Below are positions 11,401 to 22,743 of a DNA stretch of 64,000 bases, in pieces. Both the position numbers and the translations under genes were made by a program. The DNA is taken from the NCBI RefSeq assembly GCF_018873765.1, contig NC_057922.1, positions 16,505,563 to 16,569,562 of the forward strand, read 5' to 3'. The notes beneath the pieces were generated by a model. That model did not search any database. It had not been told where the DNA came from and saw only the letters and a program-made list of their open reading frames with translations. Position 1 is the first letter of the stretch; the number at the start of each line of letters is the position of its first letter. This stretch comes from Telopea speciosissima (Eukaryota; Streptophyta; Magnoliopsida; Proteales; Proteaceae).

Positions 11401-14400
11401 AACTGTGTGGGCTCCTTGATAAGATTGCTAAGTAGATTATTGGCTTTAGGAGCTTCTTTTGTCTTGTGCTTCTCTCTCTCTCTCTCTCTCTCTCTTGAAA
11501 TTGTTGGATTAAGCTTCTTTTGAGAGCCATTGACGAGTTTCAATAGGGTGGTTTTGCAGTTGTTGACATTTTCCGTGTTGTTGATTTAACCTTAGCCTCC
11601 ATTTGGTTGCAAGTAAAAGGAAGGGAAGGGAAATTGGTTGAACAACGAAAAGGGAAACTTTTGTAAGCATGATTGTGTAACCTACTTAAACCCATACAGT
11701 ATTTGGTAATCTTACTTTTTATATGTAATCTTTATGTTCTTTTTTAAACTCTTTAGGGATTGGGTTGCAAAGTAAGAAAAATTTAATAACTAGATTTGGA
11801 ATGATTTGGATTTAGTTACAACATGTTGGTAACGATTACAAAAGTTCCTTTTTTTTTTTTTTTGAGTTTTGATTTGATTTGATTTCATTCCCTTTATTTC
11901 CCTTGCAACCAGATGGAGCCTTAGGGAGTGAGCTTGGACCTTTGGAAAAGGTTTTTTGTGTTAGACTGTCTTGAGATAATTGAAAAGTTGATAGTGGTTC
12001 AGCATATGTAAAAGTGAAATCATCATATGCACGCTTACAATAGTGATATTTTAACATATCTAGCAGTTTGCTATCTGTGTATGTCACGTAGCAGAAGGGA
12101 AGCAGCTTATGCTTTTATTTTTAACTTCTGAACCAAGTGCATTCAAATTCTCTATATTTATTTGTTACCATTCCTACGTTTGAGGTTTTAACTTCATTTG
12201 AATTAATTACCATATGGTGTTTTACCTTTTACAGTTGTATTTTTGTAAATGAGGCTTCAAATTTGGACAGTGACTCAGCATTTGGATGATTTTGATTCCA
12301 CTGCACATAAAATTTTAGAACTCCAAGTGGTGCTTTTTTTGCAAAACTGTGACCTAGCTAATTACTCTTGCAGAAGGGGCTTAATAACTCGCAATGTCAA
12401 GGCTGCAGTTGATATGTTTCACTTACGCTTTGGGGTAAGTCCCTGGTATGGTGAAAATTGAGCTTTACATGAAGTAACTTACATGTGCTTACTTTTTATT
12501 GATGTTATTTGTTGACAATAATCCCTTTTGTAATATTATATGGTTTGAATAGCTGAGATTTGTTTTATATTCTGTTGTGGCATCCATTCTTCAAATAAAT
12601 ATGATATATTATTCTTTAAAAAAGGGAAGATCTCCCTTTGACGCTCTGGTCAAGATGCCTTATCTTGATAGCCTCTCGCCCTCTCCTATGGAGGGCTCTT
12701 CTTGGCAAACTGACCATTGGATGGGTTGTATGTGTCTAAGTTGGAGGTCTATGGACCTCTGTACCGTGGGATTGTGTTGTCTAAGTAGTTTGAATATTTA
12801 TTTTCTTTGTTTCCTATTGTAACCAGACTTAGGCTTCTTCTTATGTTTAGACTTTAGGGTTCTAATTTGATTATGTAATCTTCAGATTTAATATAAATAG
12901 AATGTTGGCGGTAGATCAGATTATCCAATCTATCGCACAGCCCAGTCTCTACCATATCTCGGTTTCTCTCATCCTCCTCTCCTTTCTCCTTCTTTGGTTC
13001 TGGTTGCTCAAGTTCAAGAACAATTACAGCATGCACTGTAGATTGACCACATATCAAATGTGGGGTCTCATCTCAACTATATGGTTCACCATGTATTGAG
13101 CTTTTACTCTTTGTATTTTTCAACAGCTAAGTAGCAAAAGAGAATGAAGAAGTCAACGCTCATCAGTTTTTTTGGCCCTTAAATGGTTGTATGCATGTCT
13201 GGCTTGGAGCAAAACTTGTATTTGTCAAACTGATATGTGCATGTAGTCAGAATTGTTACATCATCCCTCCACATGGCAGAGACATGGTTCAAAATTTTGA
13301 CCGAAATGTTGAAATTTCGGCAACCTATTTCAGTCTCGACATTGGTCAAAACAATATGGCATGCAAATTGAAGGGTTTTCGATGTTTCGGTTTTTTCACC
13401 AGAATGGACCATATTTCGGTGCCATTTCGGTTTCAATCAAGGTCAAAATCCCAGTCGAAACCGAAATCTTGATCCTTGTGCAGAACTAGGTGGTCTGCTT
13501 TGAAAACCTCTCCAAGCAGGCTGGTCTAGATAAACTTTTGCCATATGTTTTTCCTTTCGTTTTTAATTATGAAATTTTCCTGCAGTGCAATATTATGCTT
13601 CATTATTTGGCCACTGAAAATCCATGTGTTAAACATATTGAAATACTAACCAGTTTCAATTTGAATGTGTTGAAGTTCTAGGATATGTTTCTTTTTTGAG
13701 TTTGAGCTCTTTCATCTATATCTGGCTGTTTCCTTTCCTAACTTGTGTGTGTGCATCTGAACTCTGCCTGCTTCCATATTATTTGTATTTGATTCCTTAA
13801 GCATGTAATCCTGTTAATGCTTTTGTATTTACTGCTACTTTGAGCTCTATATAGCATCACTGTGCTAATAAAGCACATGGCTTTTCTTTATAGTTATAAA
13901 GATTTTGAATCACCTTCTCATGGATCAAGGGCTTTCGAAGCCAAACTTTAGATGGAAGAACTCTTAACAGTTAACACTCCTTGCCCTAATTGGAAAAATG
14001 GAAGGACACGGGCGGGATATTACTGAATGGAGCTTTGGGCTGAAGACACTTTCTCGGGTGCCCATCCATAGAGGTGAAAAATAGACCCCTTCCATTGGTT
14101 TGAGATCAAATCCTTGAGGGATTTCTGGGAGAATGATCTTTGCTTCGCGGGAACAACAAAAACCACCATCTCGCTCTTTCCTTTCTTTGGTGCTGCCTTT
14201 TTCTTTCCAAGGGATGGGCTAGAATCTTGACACACTCTTTGCGCTGATCCTGCTCCTTAACCATTGACTGTTTCCCCATGAAGAGTGGGAGTTTCTCATT
14301 TTTGTTAGTATGATTTTTATTGCTGCAGATGGCATTTTCTCCAGCACTCAGCAGGGAGTTCCGCCCTTACAAACCTGACCCAGCTCCATTGTTGCATATA

Positions 14401-15845
14401 TGTGCAACTTGGGATGTTCATCCTAGTGAAGTAATAATGATTGGAGATAGCCTTAAAGATGATGTGAGTAGTTTTTTTTTTTTTTTTTTTTGAATTGTTT
14501 CTTCTGTGTTTATGCTATATGCAATTATTCCAAATTACTGTCTCAAGAGATGCTTCATTCTAGATCAGAAATCCTTTACCTCCACAGAGGTTCCCTCAGA
14601 AAAATAGTAATTGCTTGCATTTACACAATCTTTTTGTTGTACTATGCCACAATGACTTGCCATTCCATAGATATACAATATGGCTATGCGCTACCTATTG
14701 AGTATGAAATGGTTAAAATAATTGCTAAGCCATCCACAATACAAGAAATACTGTTAAATGAGAATATGCCATAGGCTGTGTCTGGTTTCCTGAAGGTAGG
14801 CAAATATAAAAGTTCTTTCTGCCAGAGTTACATCCCAAACTTTTGGTGGGCTACAAAACTACTTTCCAAAAGAAGAATTCATTTTATCATTTTGTATTAC
14901 TATACAATCAATTTGGAGAAGAAATCATTCTCTCAAATAAATTTGAGAGCTGTTACTCTGATACTATTTTCCAGAATAACCAAACAACCCACAACATTGA
15001 TGTTCTTTAACATTACTGTACTTTTCTCAATTTCTAGGCAACCACAAGTGGCCTTCACATAACCAATCCACTTCCATAGTTCCTCCATAAGTCCCAACTT
15101 AACTTCCCCAAGGCATCATTCACAGACATAAAAGATTAGCAGAACCATGGCACGCATTAGTGACACATCCTCAAATCAAACGGGCACCAACTTTTTTATG
15201 CTATTGAATATTATCAAAATTTAACCCAGAGAGAGAGAGAGAGTACTTTCTTTCTAACACTTATGTCAGAAGCAGTTTCACTCTTTTTTTTTTTTTTTTG
15301 GGGGGGGGGGGGGATGAAGTGTGGTTATTTAAACTGCTACATTTCCAGAGCAAAAGAAACTAAATTATGTAATGGTTGAACTTCCGTCACTACATAGATG
15401 TGGAGGTATTGACCTATAAATGAATGTATTTATTGAATTGGTAGAATCCTGTTATTGGAGGTAAAGTAGGAGAATGTGTTTTTGATCTATTGAAATATGA
15501 ATCTTCCCTTTCTCAATTGCTTTGTAGATGTGCCATGTAATATCTATAATTTTAGCTCAGATATACTAGTTGAAGTCCTGTGACTAGGAAAGAGCAGCAC
15601 TCAACTAATACTGTGGTTAATCTTCTTATTACCTTCTCTTATAGGTAGTTTGTGGAAAACGAGCTGGATCCCATACATGCTTGCTTGACGAAACAGGGAA
15701 GTTTGACTCTCCTGAATTTGATTCTGTTGATTTAAAACCGGACTTTAAGGTTTCTTCACTTACTGAAGTTTTTTCACTGCTGGAAGCAAATTTCGATTTG
15801 ATTCCCATAATCCCAAGCTCTTTTGAGGACAGAAAAGGTAACTAG
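5492..15845 (+). CDS. HAD-superfamily hydrolase (At2g33255-like), five exons
   Basis: Exons: 5492-5834, 7389-7431, 12374-12434, 14329-14463, 15645-15845, all GT-AG. Together they give 783 nt, 260 residues plus TAG. The product resembles the plant HAD hydrolase At2g33255 along its length. HAD motif I is DMDGT at residues 42-46 (nucleophile and acid/base Asp); motif II is the Thr in LITRN (134); motif III is the Lys in RPYKP (164); motif IV is GDSLKDD (188-194), binding Mg2+. The family hydrolyses phosphate esters; the natural substrate of this subgroup is unknown to me. The basic, Ser/Arg-rich first ~37 residues look like an organelle-targeting peptide; a second Met at residue 20 could give a shorter form. 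Intron 2 is 4.9 kb and, like introns 1 and 3, carries MITEs. No frameshift or stop breaks the gene, so it looks functional. Confidence 0.92.
7049..7191. mobile_element. 143-bp hAT-like MITE (ggcgacc word repeats) in HAD intron 1
   Basis: Perfect 15-bp terminal inverted repeats, CATAGTTATCAAGGC and GCCTTGATAACTATG, are flanked by a perfect 8-bp duplication ATTATGTC (7041-7048 and 7192-7199). The interior reiterates aaggcg, ggcgacc and ccatggc words on both strands and would fold into a hairpin. The 8-bp duplication and the C-A-x-x-G start fit the hAT superfamily. There is no coding capacity. Confidence 0.85.
7201..7220 (-). mobile_element. Ultra-short L1 3' tail insertion
   Basis: A run of 14 T followed by ggatga lies between two copies of attatgtct (7192-7200 and 7221-7229). 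The T-run plus ggatga matches the 3' terminus, read antisense, of the larger L1 copy at 41197 (T-run then ggatgaataaa). The simplest reading is a target-primed insertion that aborted after copying the poly(A) and about 6 nt. A similar T-run plus ggatga lies at about 7014-7026 between atatat motifs. Confidence 0.5.
7453..7474. repeat. (AT)n microsatellite
   Basis: An uninterrupted dinucleotide run, followed by imperfect gtatat units to about 7490, immediately downstream of HAD exon 2. Confidence 0.9.
8776..9126. mobile_element. Tourist-like (PIF/Harbinger) MITE in HAD intron 2
   Basis: The left end AGCCCCGTTTGTTTAGAGG pairs with the right end, in reverse complement GGCCCTGTTTGTTTAGAGG. A 3-bp duplication TAA flanks it (8773-8775 and 9127-9129), the target preference of PIF/Harbinger elements. 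It is 351 bp, non-coding, and GGGTGGGA-type words recur inside on both strands. Confidence 0.8.
11470..11495. repeat. (CT)n microsatellite
   Basis: About 13 CT units in intron 2 of the HAD gene. Confidence 0.9.
11595..11920. mobile_element. Second Tourist-like MITE in HAD intron 2
   Basis: The left end GCCTCCATTTGGTTGCAAG pairs with the right end, in reverse complement GGCTCCATCTGGTTGCAAG. The 3-bp duplication TTA (11592-11594 and 11921-11923) supports PIF/Harbinger-type insertion. It is 326 bp and non-coding. Confidence 0.78.
13283..13478. mobile_element. hAT-like MITE with ccgaaat/tttcgg words in HAD intron 3
   Basis: The left end CATGGTTCAAAATTT and the right end, reverse complement CAAGGATCAAGATTT, form imperfect inverted repeats. 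The interior reiterates gaccgaaat, aatttcgg and cggtttc. Flanking 8-mers ggcagaga and tgcagaac agree only over the core GCAGA, so the duplication is decayed or my boundaries are off by a base or two. It is 196 bp and non-coding. Confidence 0.6.
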
Positions 15846-18062
15846 TGATCTGCGTTTTTGGTAGTCAAGGGGATTCACATATTATCATAGTTTGGTTGAA
15901 GCTCCTTGGTCTCCAGGAGATCTCATTGCAGCATTCAATGGAAATTGCAAGCAACCTTCCAAAAGGTGGTGTACCTTAGCTTTTAAATGGGTCATTGTCT
16001 TCCTGAGTAGCCCTTGCATCTTCTTCTTCTTCTTGTTTGCTGCCATCACTTTTATCCTATTTTCTCTTATTAACTGGAAAAAAAATCTTGATTGTTATTT
16101 ATCAAATAACTATATAGTGTATTTTCTTGTCCTTCATTGCACTTTATTTTTCCTCATACATCAATGGTGGTTATTTATACAAACAAACTTTAATCCTAAG
16201 AGATTTTGTTACATGTCAAAACCTCCAAGGAAAACCCAAAACCTAATTTCACTATTCAAATTAATCGCAAAGGATTATGAATATGACACACACACACACA
16301 CACACACAACTAGTCGTGAAGGATTATGAATATGGCACACACTCAAACCATCTTCCTGCAGTGATGGATCAGACATTCTAGGAAGGGATCATACATGTGA
16401 ATGAAACCTACCTTTCGTAACAAAAAAAATTTGTTATACATGAATTTTGTAGGCTGCGTTTGGTATGATTTCTTGGAATGCGTTATCAACCTAGAATGCA
16501 TACCAAATGCAGCATTAGTGTCTTCTTTTTTCTTTATTATATTTGGCTTTGCAATGCCATCCTCTCGAACTACTTTACCAAAAGAAGATTATGCAATCCT
16601 TTCGCACTGCATTGTTGGTAATATGGGCCTTTTGGTATTCTTGAGTTCAAAATCCACGCAAGTGGGTGGAATGCTTCGATTCATTTGGTGAATAATAAAA
16701 GTTTAAAGTACAAAAAACAAAGCAAGCAGTGCGGATATGATGACAATTAGAGAACAAAGATGAAAATTTTATGGGTAATTATTGGTGTCACAACTGTTTG
16801 TGACATTTTTGGAAGCCATAAGACAAAATATGAGGATGCATATGCATGTCAATACAAAGCGGTTTTTGATTGAATTAGACTCTAAAATTTCATGTGTAGC
16901 TAATCTAGATCATGTTCTCTCTATCCAACCATCAGAATGAATATCATCTATCAACGTGGCAGAATAGATGTCTTGTGAGAAGAAGATTTTAATTGAGTAA
17001 GGGGCCCTTATGGACAAGAGTGAATCTTTTGAAGCCAGGTAGGCTGGGATCAAAGTAGAAAGCCATTATTATGTCCAGTTGCCCATATTGTATCTGTAAT
17101 TCTGTGTTGAGGCTATTGGCAGTGCACTGACTGGAAAGACTAGTGAGTTTATATTAAATCAATTTGATGGCCTCTGGCTGGCAGAATTCCTTGATTAAAC
17201 AAAGGAAATTGCACCAGCGATTGCTACATTTGCTATATCTTCCATATCGATTCCTCACACTATCACAGATCATCACTACATAGCCAACAGGCCACCTTAA
17301 CTTGGACATGAGGGAGTCTGACTCACCTCCTCGTACAGCCGTACGAGGACGATCGATCCCACATCCACCCACCTGGAATCCAGAGGACTCACAAAGGGTA
17401 ATGGATTTCAGGTGGATGGGCAGTGGGTCCCAAGGACCACCCTCGCTGTGGGTCCTCTAGATTCTAAGGACCATCCTCGTTCAAGGACGTGAGCCAGCAC
17501 TCGGCATGAGGAAGCTCATAGCTGTTCACTTGCACATCAATTTAACTTTAAAAAATTTTCCGTCATGAATGATCATTCCCTTGTTTTATTTATCAATTCT
17601 AATCTTACATTCTTACCTGCAAATGATTTGTTAGAGAAGAACCCAAACCTAAATATTAAGGTCACACGTAACGCCATTATTGACTAATTCTCCCTCTGAT
17701 TGGATTTACTCGTGGCGTTGGTGTGCCCTTGTTCGAGTGGAACCCATAGCCCACTAGTGGGTTCTTCCACCCTTAATTTATTGACACGTGTACGGTTGGC
17801 AATCTGTAAACCCCCCCCTTCTATCATAAAAGTCCAATAAAGGAAGTCTCTCCTGGCTTCTTAAGAATACCCGCCCCCACACTCTGCCAGAATTCTTTGT
17901 TTTATAAACCCCATAAATGAATTTCTCCAATTCATCCTCGACGGTGGGGGAACTGGGGTTGGTTACTCTCGACTCTAACTCACACACTCTCTCTATAAGC
18001 TGTATACAGCTGCAAAATCTATAATCTTCATTTTTCTTCCTTGCATACATTTATCCAAAACC
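15846..18062. other. Intergenic region between HAD and transporter genes
   Basis: No gene seen. It holds an (AC)n run (16286-16308), a short inverted-repeat pair GGCTGCGTTTGGTATG / CATACCAAATGCAGC (about 16452-16516, possibly a tiny MITE) and a perfect 9-bp-stem hairpin TCCTCGTAC-agcc-GTACGAGGA (17328-17349). The last 100 bp before the transporter start contain ctctataag at about 17991-17999, a possible core promoter. Confidence 0.5.
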
Positions 18063-20467
18063 ATGATTTATACAGCTCTTCCAAATAGAAGCACATTAAT
18101 CACCGTGAGCCCAAGAGTAGGAATCCAAAGACCTCCAGCAAATGCATCTCTTCTTCACTACAATCACATCTTCAGCCTTGACAACCAGAACAGAAGAATG
18201 TCATCTTCCTCAAAAAACAGCAAGAACTCCATTAAACCAAGAACCCAACTTGTGAAATCCATCATTATAACCCCTGACCAAGTCCCACCAAAGAACAGAA
18301 ATACCGAGAGGAATGACAGAAGAACAGAGTTTCTCCAAGTTGGTCGTCAACAGATGTCGGTTCTATGTGGGTTTGGGTATTGGGTCCAAGGTTTCAGGTG
18401 CTTTCCATGGTTGGCGCTCAACTTCCACATGGCTCACACCCTAAACTTGCAACCTTCAGTATTGCAGATTGTGCAGAACTCCGCTAACCTACCCATGGTA
18501 GCCAAACCTCTTTTTGGGGTAATTTCTGATGCTGTATACATCGGCGGTGCTCATAGAATACCCTATATCTCCATTGGAGGTTCGTTGCTTCTCCTTTGTA
18601 TTTTTCTCGTATTCTTTTTTTTTTCTTCTGCTAGTCTTTCTTGTTTTTTCTTCATCTTTGTATCTTTGCACTTGCTCATTGAACTAGTTCAAAATCAGAT
18701 TTTTCAGTGTTCTGTAATGGGATTCCAAATATAAGCTGTTAGCTTTCTCATATAAACAGACTGGATTTGTTTGTTTTTAAATCTTCCTTTTAATTAAAGA
18801 GTTTATTAATTGGAAGTTTGTAAATCCTTATTCACAGACTAGCTTAAATATCCTTTAGAGATTGTTTCCTTGCTTCTCTCTGTTCTGGGGTTTCATTTTA
18901 TTTCTCCCCAGATGATAATGTGGACTGTGGAGTAGTATTATTGTAGTTTTAACATTAACAATACTTGCGGCCTATAAAATCTTTAGTATTTTTGGTTCCC
19001 TCGTTTCCCTTTGTGAAGTCCATTTCTTTCCATATTCTTCTTTCGGTAGGAAAAATAATGGCAATAACTTAATTAGAGTACACAAAATATGATTGGCTTC
19101 TACAACATGATACCATGATAGATGGAGACACACACAAACCAATATTCATACTTTCAGTACTTGAGCTTAATTTTAAACTAGAACTAAACTCAATGCTTAA
19201 CTAAATGCTGATAACTATGACGTAGCTAATCATTGTTTTGTGTAATAAGGATGTAAATGAATTTTGCAACTTAAAGGTTCCGTTAAGTTACTGACATGGA
19301 TCATACTGTGCAGTCATTTTGCAGATTCTGTCATGGGGTGCCATTGCATTGGTTCCAGTTGGGGGTGAAGTTCTTCCTTTGCTAATGGCATGCATTCTGA
19401 TGAGCAACATTGGTGCATCCATCACAGAAGTGGCAAAAGATGCTCTTGTTGCAGAGTACAGCCAAAAACACAGATTAGGTGGTCTCCAATCTTATGCTTT
19501 CATGGCTCTAGCTGCAGGTGGATTATTAGGAAACCTGTTGGGTGGGTTTTTCTTATTGAAAACACAACAAACCAGGGCCATGTTTCTCTTATTTGCTCTC
19601 ATACTATCTGTTCAACTTGCAATTTCCTCAATTGCAAGGGAGGATTCCCTCAGTTTGCCACAACCATCAGAGCACCATCTCATTAGGAATTCTGTCTCAG
19701 AAAACCTAAGCAAACAATTCTCCAATCTTCTTACTGCAATCACTGAAGAGAGTATCTCCCGTCCTCTCATCTGGATTGTAGCTTCCATTGCTGTGGTTCC
19801 AATGTTGTCAGGTACCATCTTCTGCTACCAAACACAATGCCTAAAGCTTGATTCTTCAATCATCGGGATGTCTAAAGTGATTGGTCAGTTGATACTTATA
19901 TCCGCAACTGTACTGTATGATCGGTATTGGAAAACAGTTCCCATGAGGAAATTGATAGGCACAGTGCAGATAGTATATGCAGGCTCCCTTCTCCTGGACT
20001 TGGTGCTAGTAAAGCAGATCAATCTTAAGCTGGGAATTCCAAATGAAGCATATGTCCTATGCATGTCAGGTTTAGCAGAAACCATTGCTCAATTTAAGCT
20101 TCTTCCTTTCTCAGTGTTGTTTGCGAGTTTATGCCCACCAGGATGTGAAGGATCGCTCACATCATTTTTAGCTTCGGTTCTTTGTTTATCATCCATTATC
20201 AGTGGGTTTATGGGTGTTGGGTTGGCATCTCGCATAGGAATTTCATATGGTGATTACACTAGCTTGCCTGTGGGCATTCTGCTACAATTTCTTGCCGCTT
20301 TGGTACCGTTGGGTTTGATATCTTTCGTACCCATGTCACAATCAGTAGATAAGGAAAGGAGAAGAGGCGTGAGTAAAAGAAGTAGGAGAAATAGAAGAGT
20401 GGGAAGACTGCCATTTGATTCTGTTTATGCATACCGGCGCAAAAGAGAATATGAGACAGAGAAGTGA
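18063..20467 (+). CDS. FBT8: Probable folate-biopterin transporter, chloroplastic (BT1 family, FBT8-like)
   Basis: Two exons, 18063-18579 and 19314-20467, joined across a 734-bp GT-AG intron, encode 556 residues. The N-terminal ~90 residues are Ser/Asn/Arg-rich without acidic clusters, as in a plastid transit peptide. The BT1 core then begins with GYWVQGFRCFPWLALNFHM and includes PMVAKPLFGVISDAVYIGG, GASITEVAKDALVAEYSQ and LSGTIFCYQTQCL, separating about 12 hydrophobic helices. The basic tail GVSKRSRRNRRVGR matches what I remember of Arabidopsis At5g54860 (FBT8). Family members move folates or pterins across the plastid envelope; the substrate of this subgroup is less certain. An alternative acceptor AG at 19323-19324 breaks the frame and was rejected. 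The gene is intact and faces the PPR gene convergently. Confidence 0.92.
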
Positions 20468-22743
20468 AGCAAGCTGGTGGGCTGAAGGAGTGAAAAGCTA
20501 GTGGAGGAATCATGTCATTCTAGTGCCTACTCTGAATCAAAATGAACTGGAGATTTTTTCTCTTTGTTTCAGATTCAGAGAATTGCACTACAAAACCTGC
20601 GAGGTCAGAGTTTATTGTGAGCAAGATCACTGAAGATACAACCAACTCTTTGACTATTTCAGTTCAGACTCTACTGAAATTGCCTGGGCAAGGCAGAGGG
20701 GATTGGCTTTACTGGCTGTTGGAGATTTCCTTACCTTCATCGTGGTTGCAGATGTATCCTGTTTATTCAAATCGAAGTGTCAGGAACCAGCAGCTTGATG
20801 AACTGCCACAAGCTGATGCTATAGCCATTTGCAAATGGTGATCCAAATTTTGGCATGTAAAATGATAACCACTATATAAATTTTTGTTTTCTTCACGATT
20901 ATAATTTTTTTACTGAGGTTTAGCAATTGAATTCAGAAAAAAATATTTGTCAAAAGTGACTCAAAAAACTTGATTCTATCATGGATGTGATCTTTGACAA
21001 TCTCCTAGTGGCAACTCCACTATTTGCTTTCATTTGTCATACAAGAGGGAGATAGGCCTCAAGGGCCTGGTTCAATGAAGGTGGAGAGCAGTCTTAAGCT
21101 CCCATGGGGCCAGCCTTTAAAGTCAGTTCAAAAGCCTTTCCTACTATCTGACAATAGAGTCAATTCCATGGAAGGAAATTAAAATCAAAGATATTGGCGT
21201 TTTCTTCCCTTTCGAAAAACATACTGTGGTAGGTTGAATGGACTCCATAGTATGAACTTAAAAGAGTCATAAACAATGCAAAACTGAAATGAAACCATGT
21301 CATGCAAGATGGGTTTCAAGAGCTAGCTTAATGAAGATTAAGCATCCATGGTGCATGGGGAAAAAAAAGGAAAAATCTCAGGCTTAATGGAATATAGACA
21401 CCAAGCGGATTGGTGAGTAATGTGGTTTTTCAATGCATGTAAGTTGCAGCTAATGCTATGAATCCTATTAACAACCATGGAAACACCCAAGCATACATGA
21501 TAGGACTAAAAGAAACTATAACAGAGTATGGACTTTACCTTTGTTTGGACCAAGTAGACCCGCTGTTCTCTGTCCAACTATTCTTTATCTTCTATGAAGA
21601 TGGTGATCGAATGCAACGCTTTTCCAGCAATCAAACTTACAGTGTCTTCCGGCACCTTCAACCTCTAAGAGAGAAGAGAATTCAATGGCAGTACTCTCTT
21701 GATACTTTGGTGCTAGGGATTCTGGTGAAGATTTTTAAATTTCTCTCACTCCCACAATCAGGGAGTTGAGGAAGTAACTCCCACTGCCGGTTTAGAGCAA
21801 CCGTCTTTATGCTGATGTGACAATATATTCTCCTACTTGACTTGTATTACCACATGCGAAGTAAACATTACAACTATTTGACTTCATGAGATGAAAATAC
21901 AAAACTTAACCCTTAAAGAGTATTTTATATTTGAAAATCGAAATCAAAACTTCAACCCATGAATCATGACGGTACCTATTCACACAAAGAACACTTTCTT
22001 CTATGTATTACAATGAATTGTCTTTCTCATACTGAACTTTCATGTGATGAGTTTAAAATTTTATAGAATCAACTCTATAGTTAATTCTAGGTTCAACCTT
22101 TATTGCCTATTCAATTTATTGGCATATGTCTATGTATACATTGAATTAGAGAATGGCATATTTAAAATTGCAGAAAACTTTAATTTAGAATCATTAATTG
22201 CATATTGCAATATCAGAACATTAAGCACTCAATGATTTACATAATCTCATATGACCCGCATGATCTACAAGCGTTTTATAACTTCTCATATCTGTACATC
22301 CAACATAATCTGAATTTGATTAGCCAACTAGTTCCAAATTATCAATGACCCTATACGTGAGGATGTGATCCTTAGTGCCCTTAAGATATCATCCAGATTC
22401 CAGACCCTCTTTTTGTACAACCACCAAAGAAATCCATGGAACAACAATGTTCATAGCAAACAGGTGCTCTCAAGACCCATCCATTAATTAGTAATTTTTT
22501 TTGTACATTATCTCTTACATTCAAAACAATTTGAATCTTTCGCTACTTCTGCAAAATTGGACAAGAAGTTACAGCACCAGTAAAAGTTTCAGATCAGTGC
22601 AACATCACTTTATGCCAAGGAACTTAGATATTTCCTGTCTTTTAAACTTTAGAAGACGAGGTGTTAATCAATTTTACAACTAAAGATGACAAGATTGTTG
22701 TCCACCTTCATGGTAACAGCTCACATTTGATCCAATTAACCAA
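20468..22743. other. Convergent intergenic region, no gene seen
   Basis: This 2.3-kb stretch separates the 3' ends of the transporter and PPR genes. Short ATG-started frames (for example 20542-20841 and 21458-21769) have no domain and no conserved look. It is A+T-rich, without clear transposon ends, and probably contains both 3' untranslated regions. Confidence 0.5.

Noticed and set aside
14020..14235. Minus ORF rich in Lys/Ser in HAD intron 3
   Set aside because: Looks coding-like, but I cannot assign a family and it has no partner exons; possibly a transposon scrap.
14775..14996. Possible MITE with ggctgtgtctggtt / aaccaaacaaccc ends
   Set aside because: The inverted-repeat match is short and imperfect and no target duplication was found.
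18489..18671. Minus ORF over the transporter exon 1 end
   Set aside because: Antisense shadow of the FBT8-like exon and of a T-rich intron.
19323..19324. Alternative AG acceptor for transporter exon 2
   Set aside because: Breaks the frame and loses conserved residues, whereas the acceptor at 19312-19313 keeps both.
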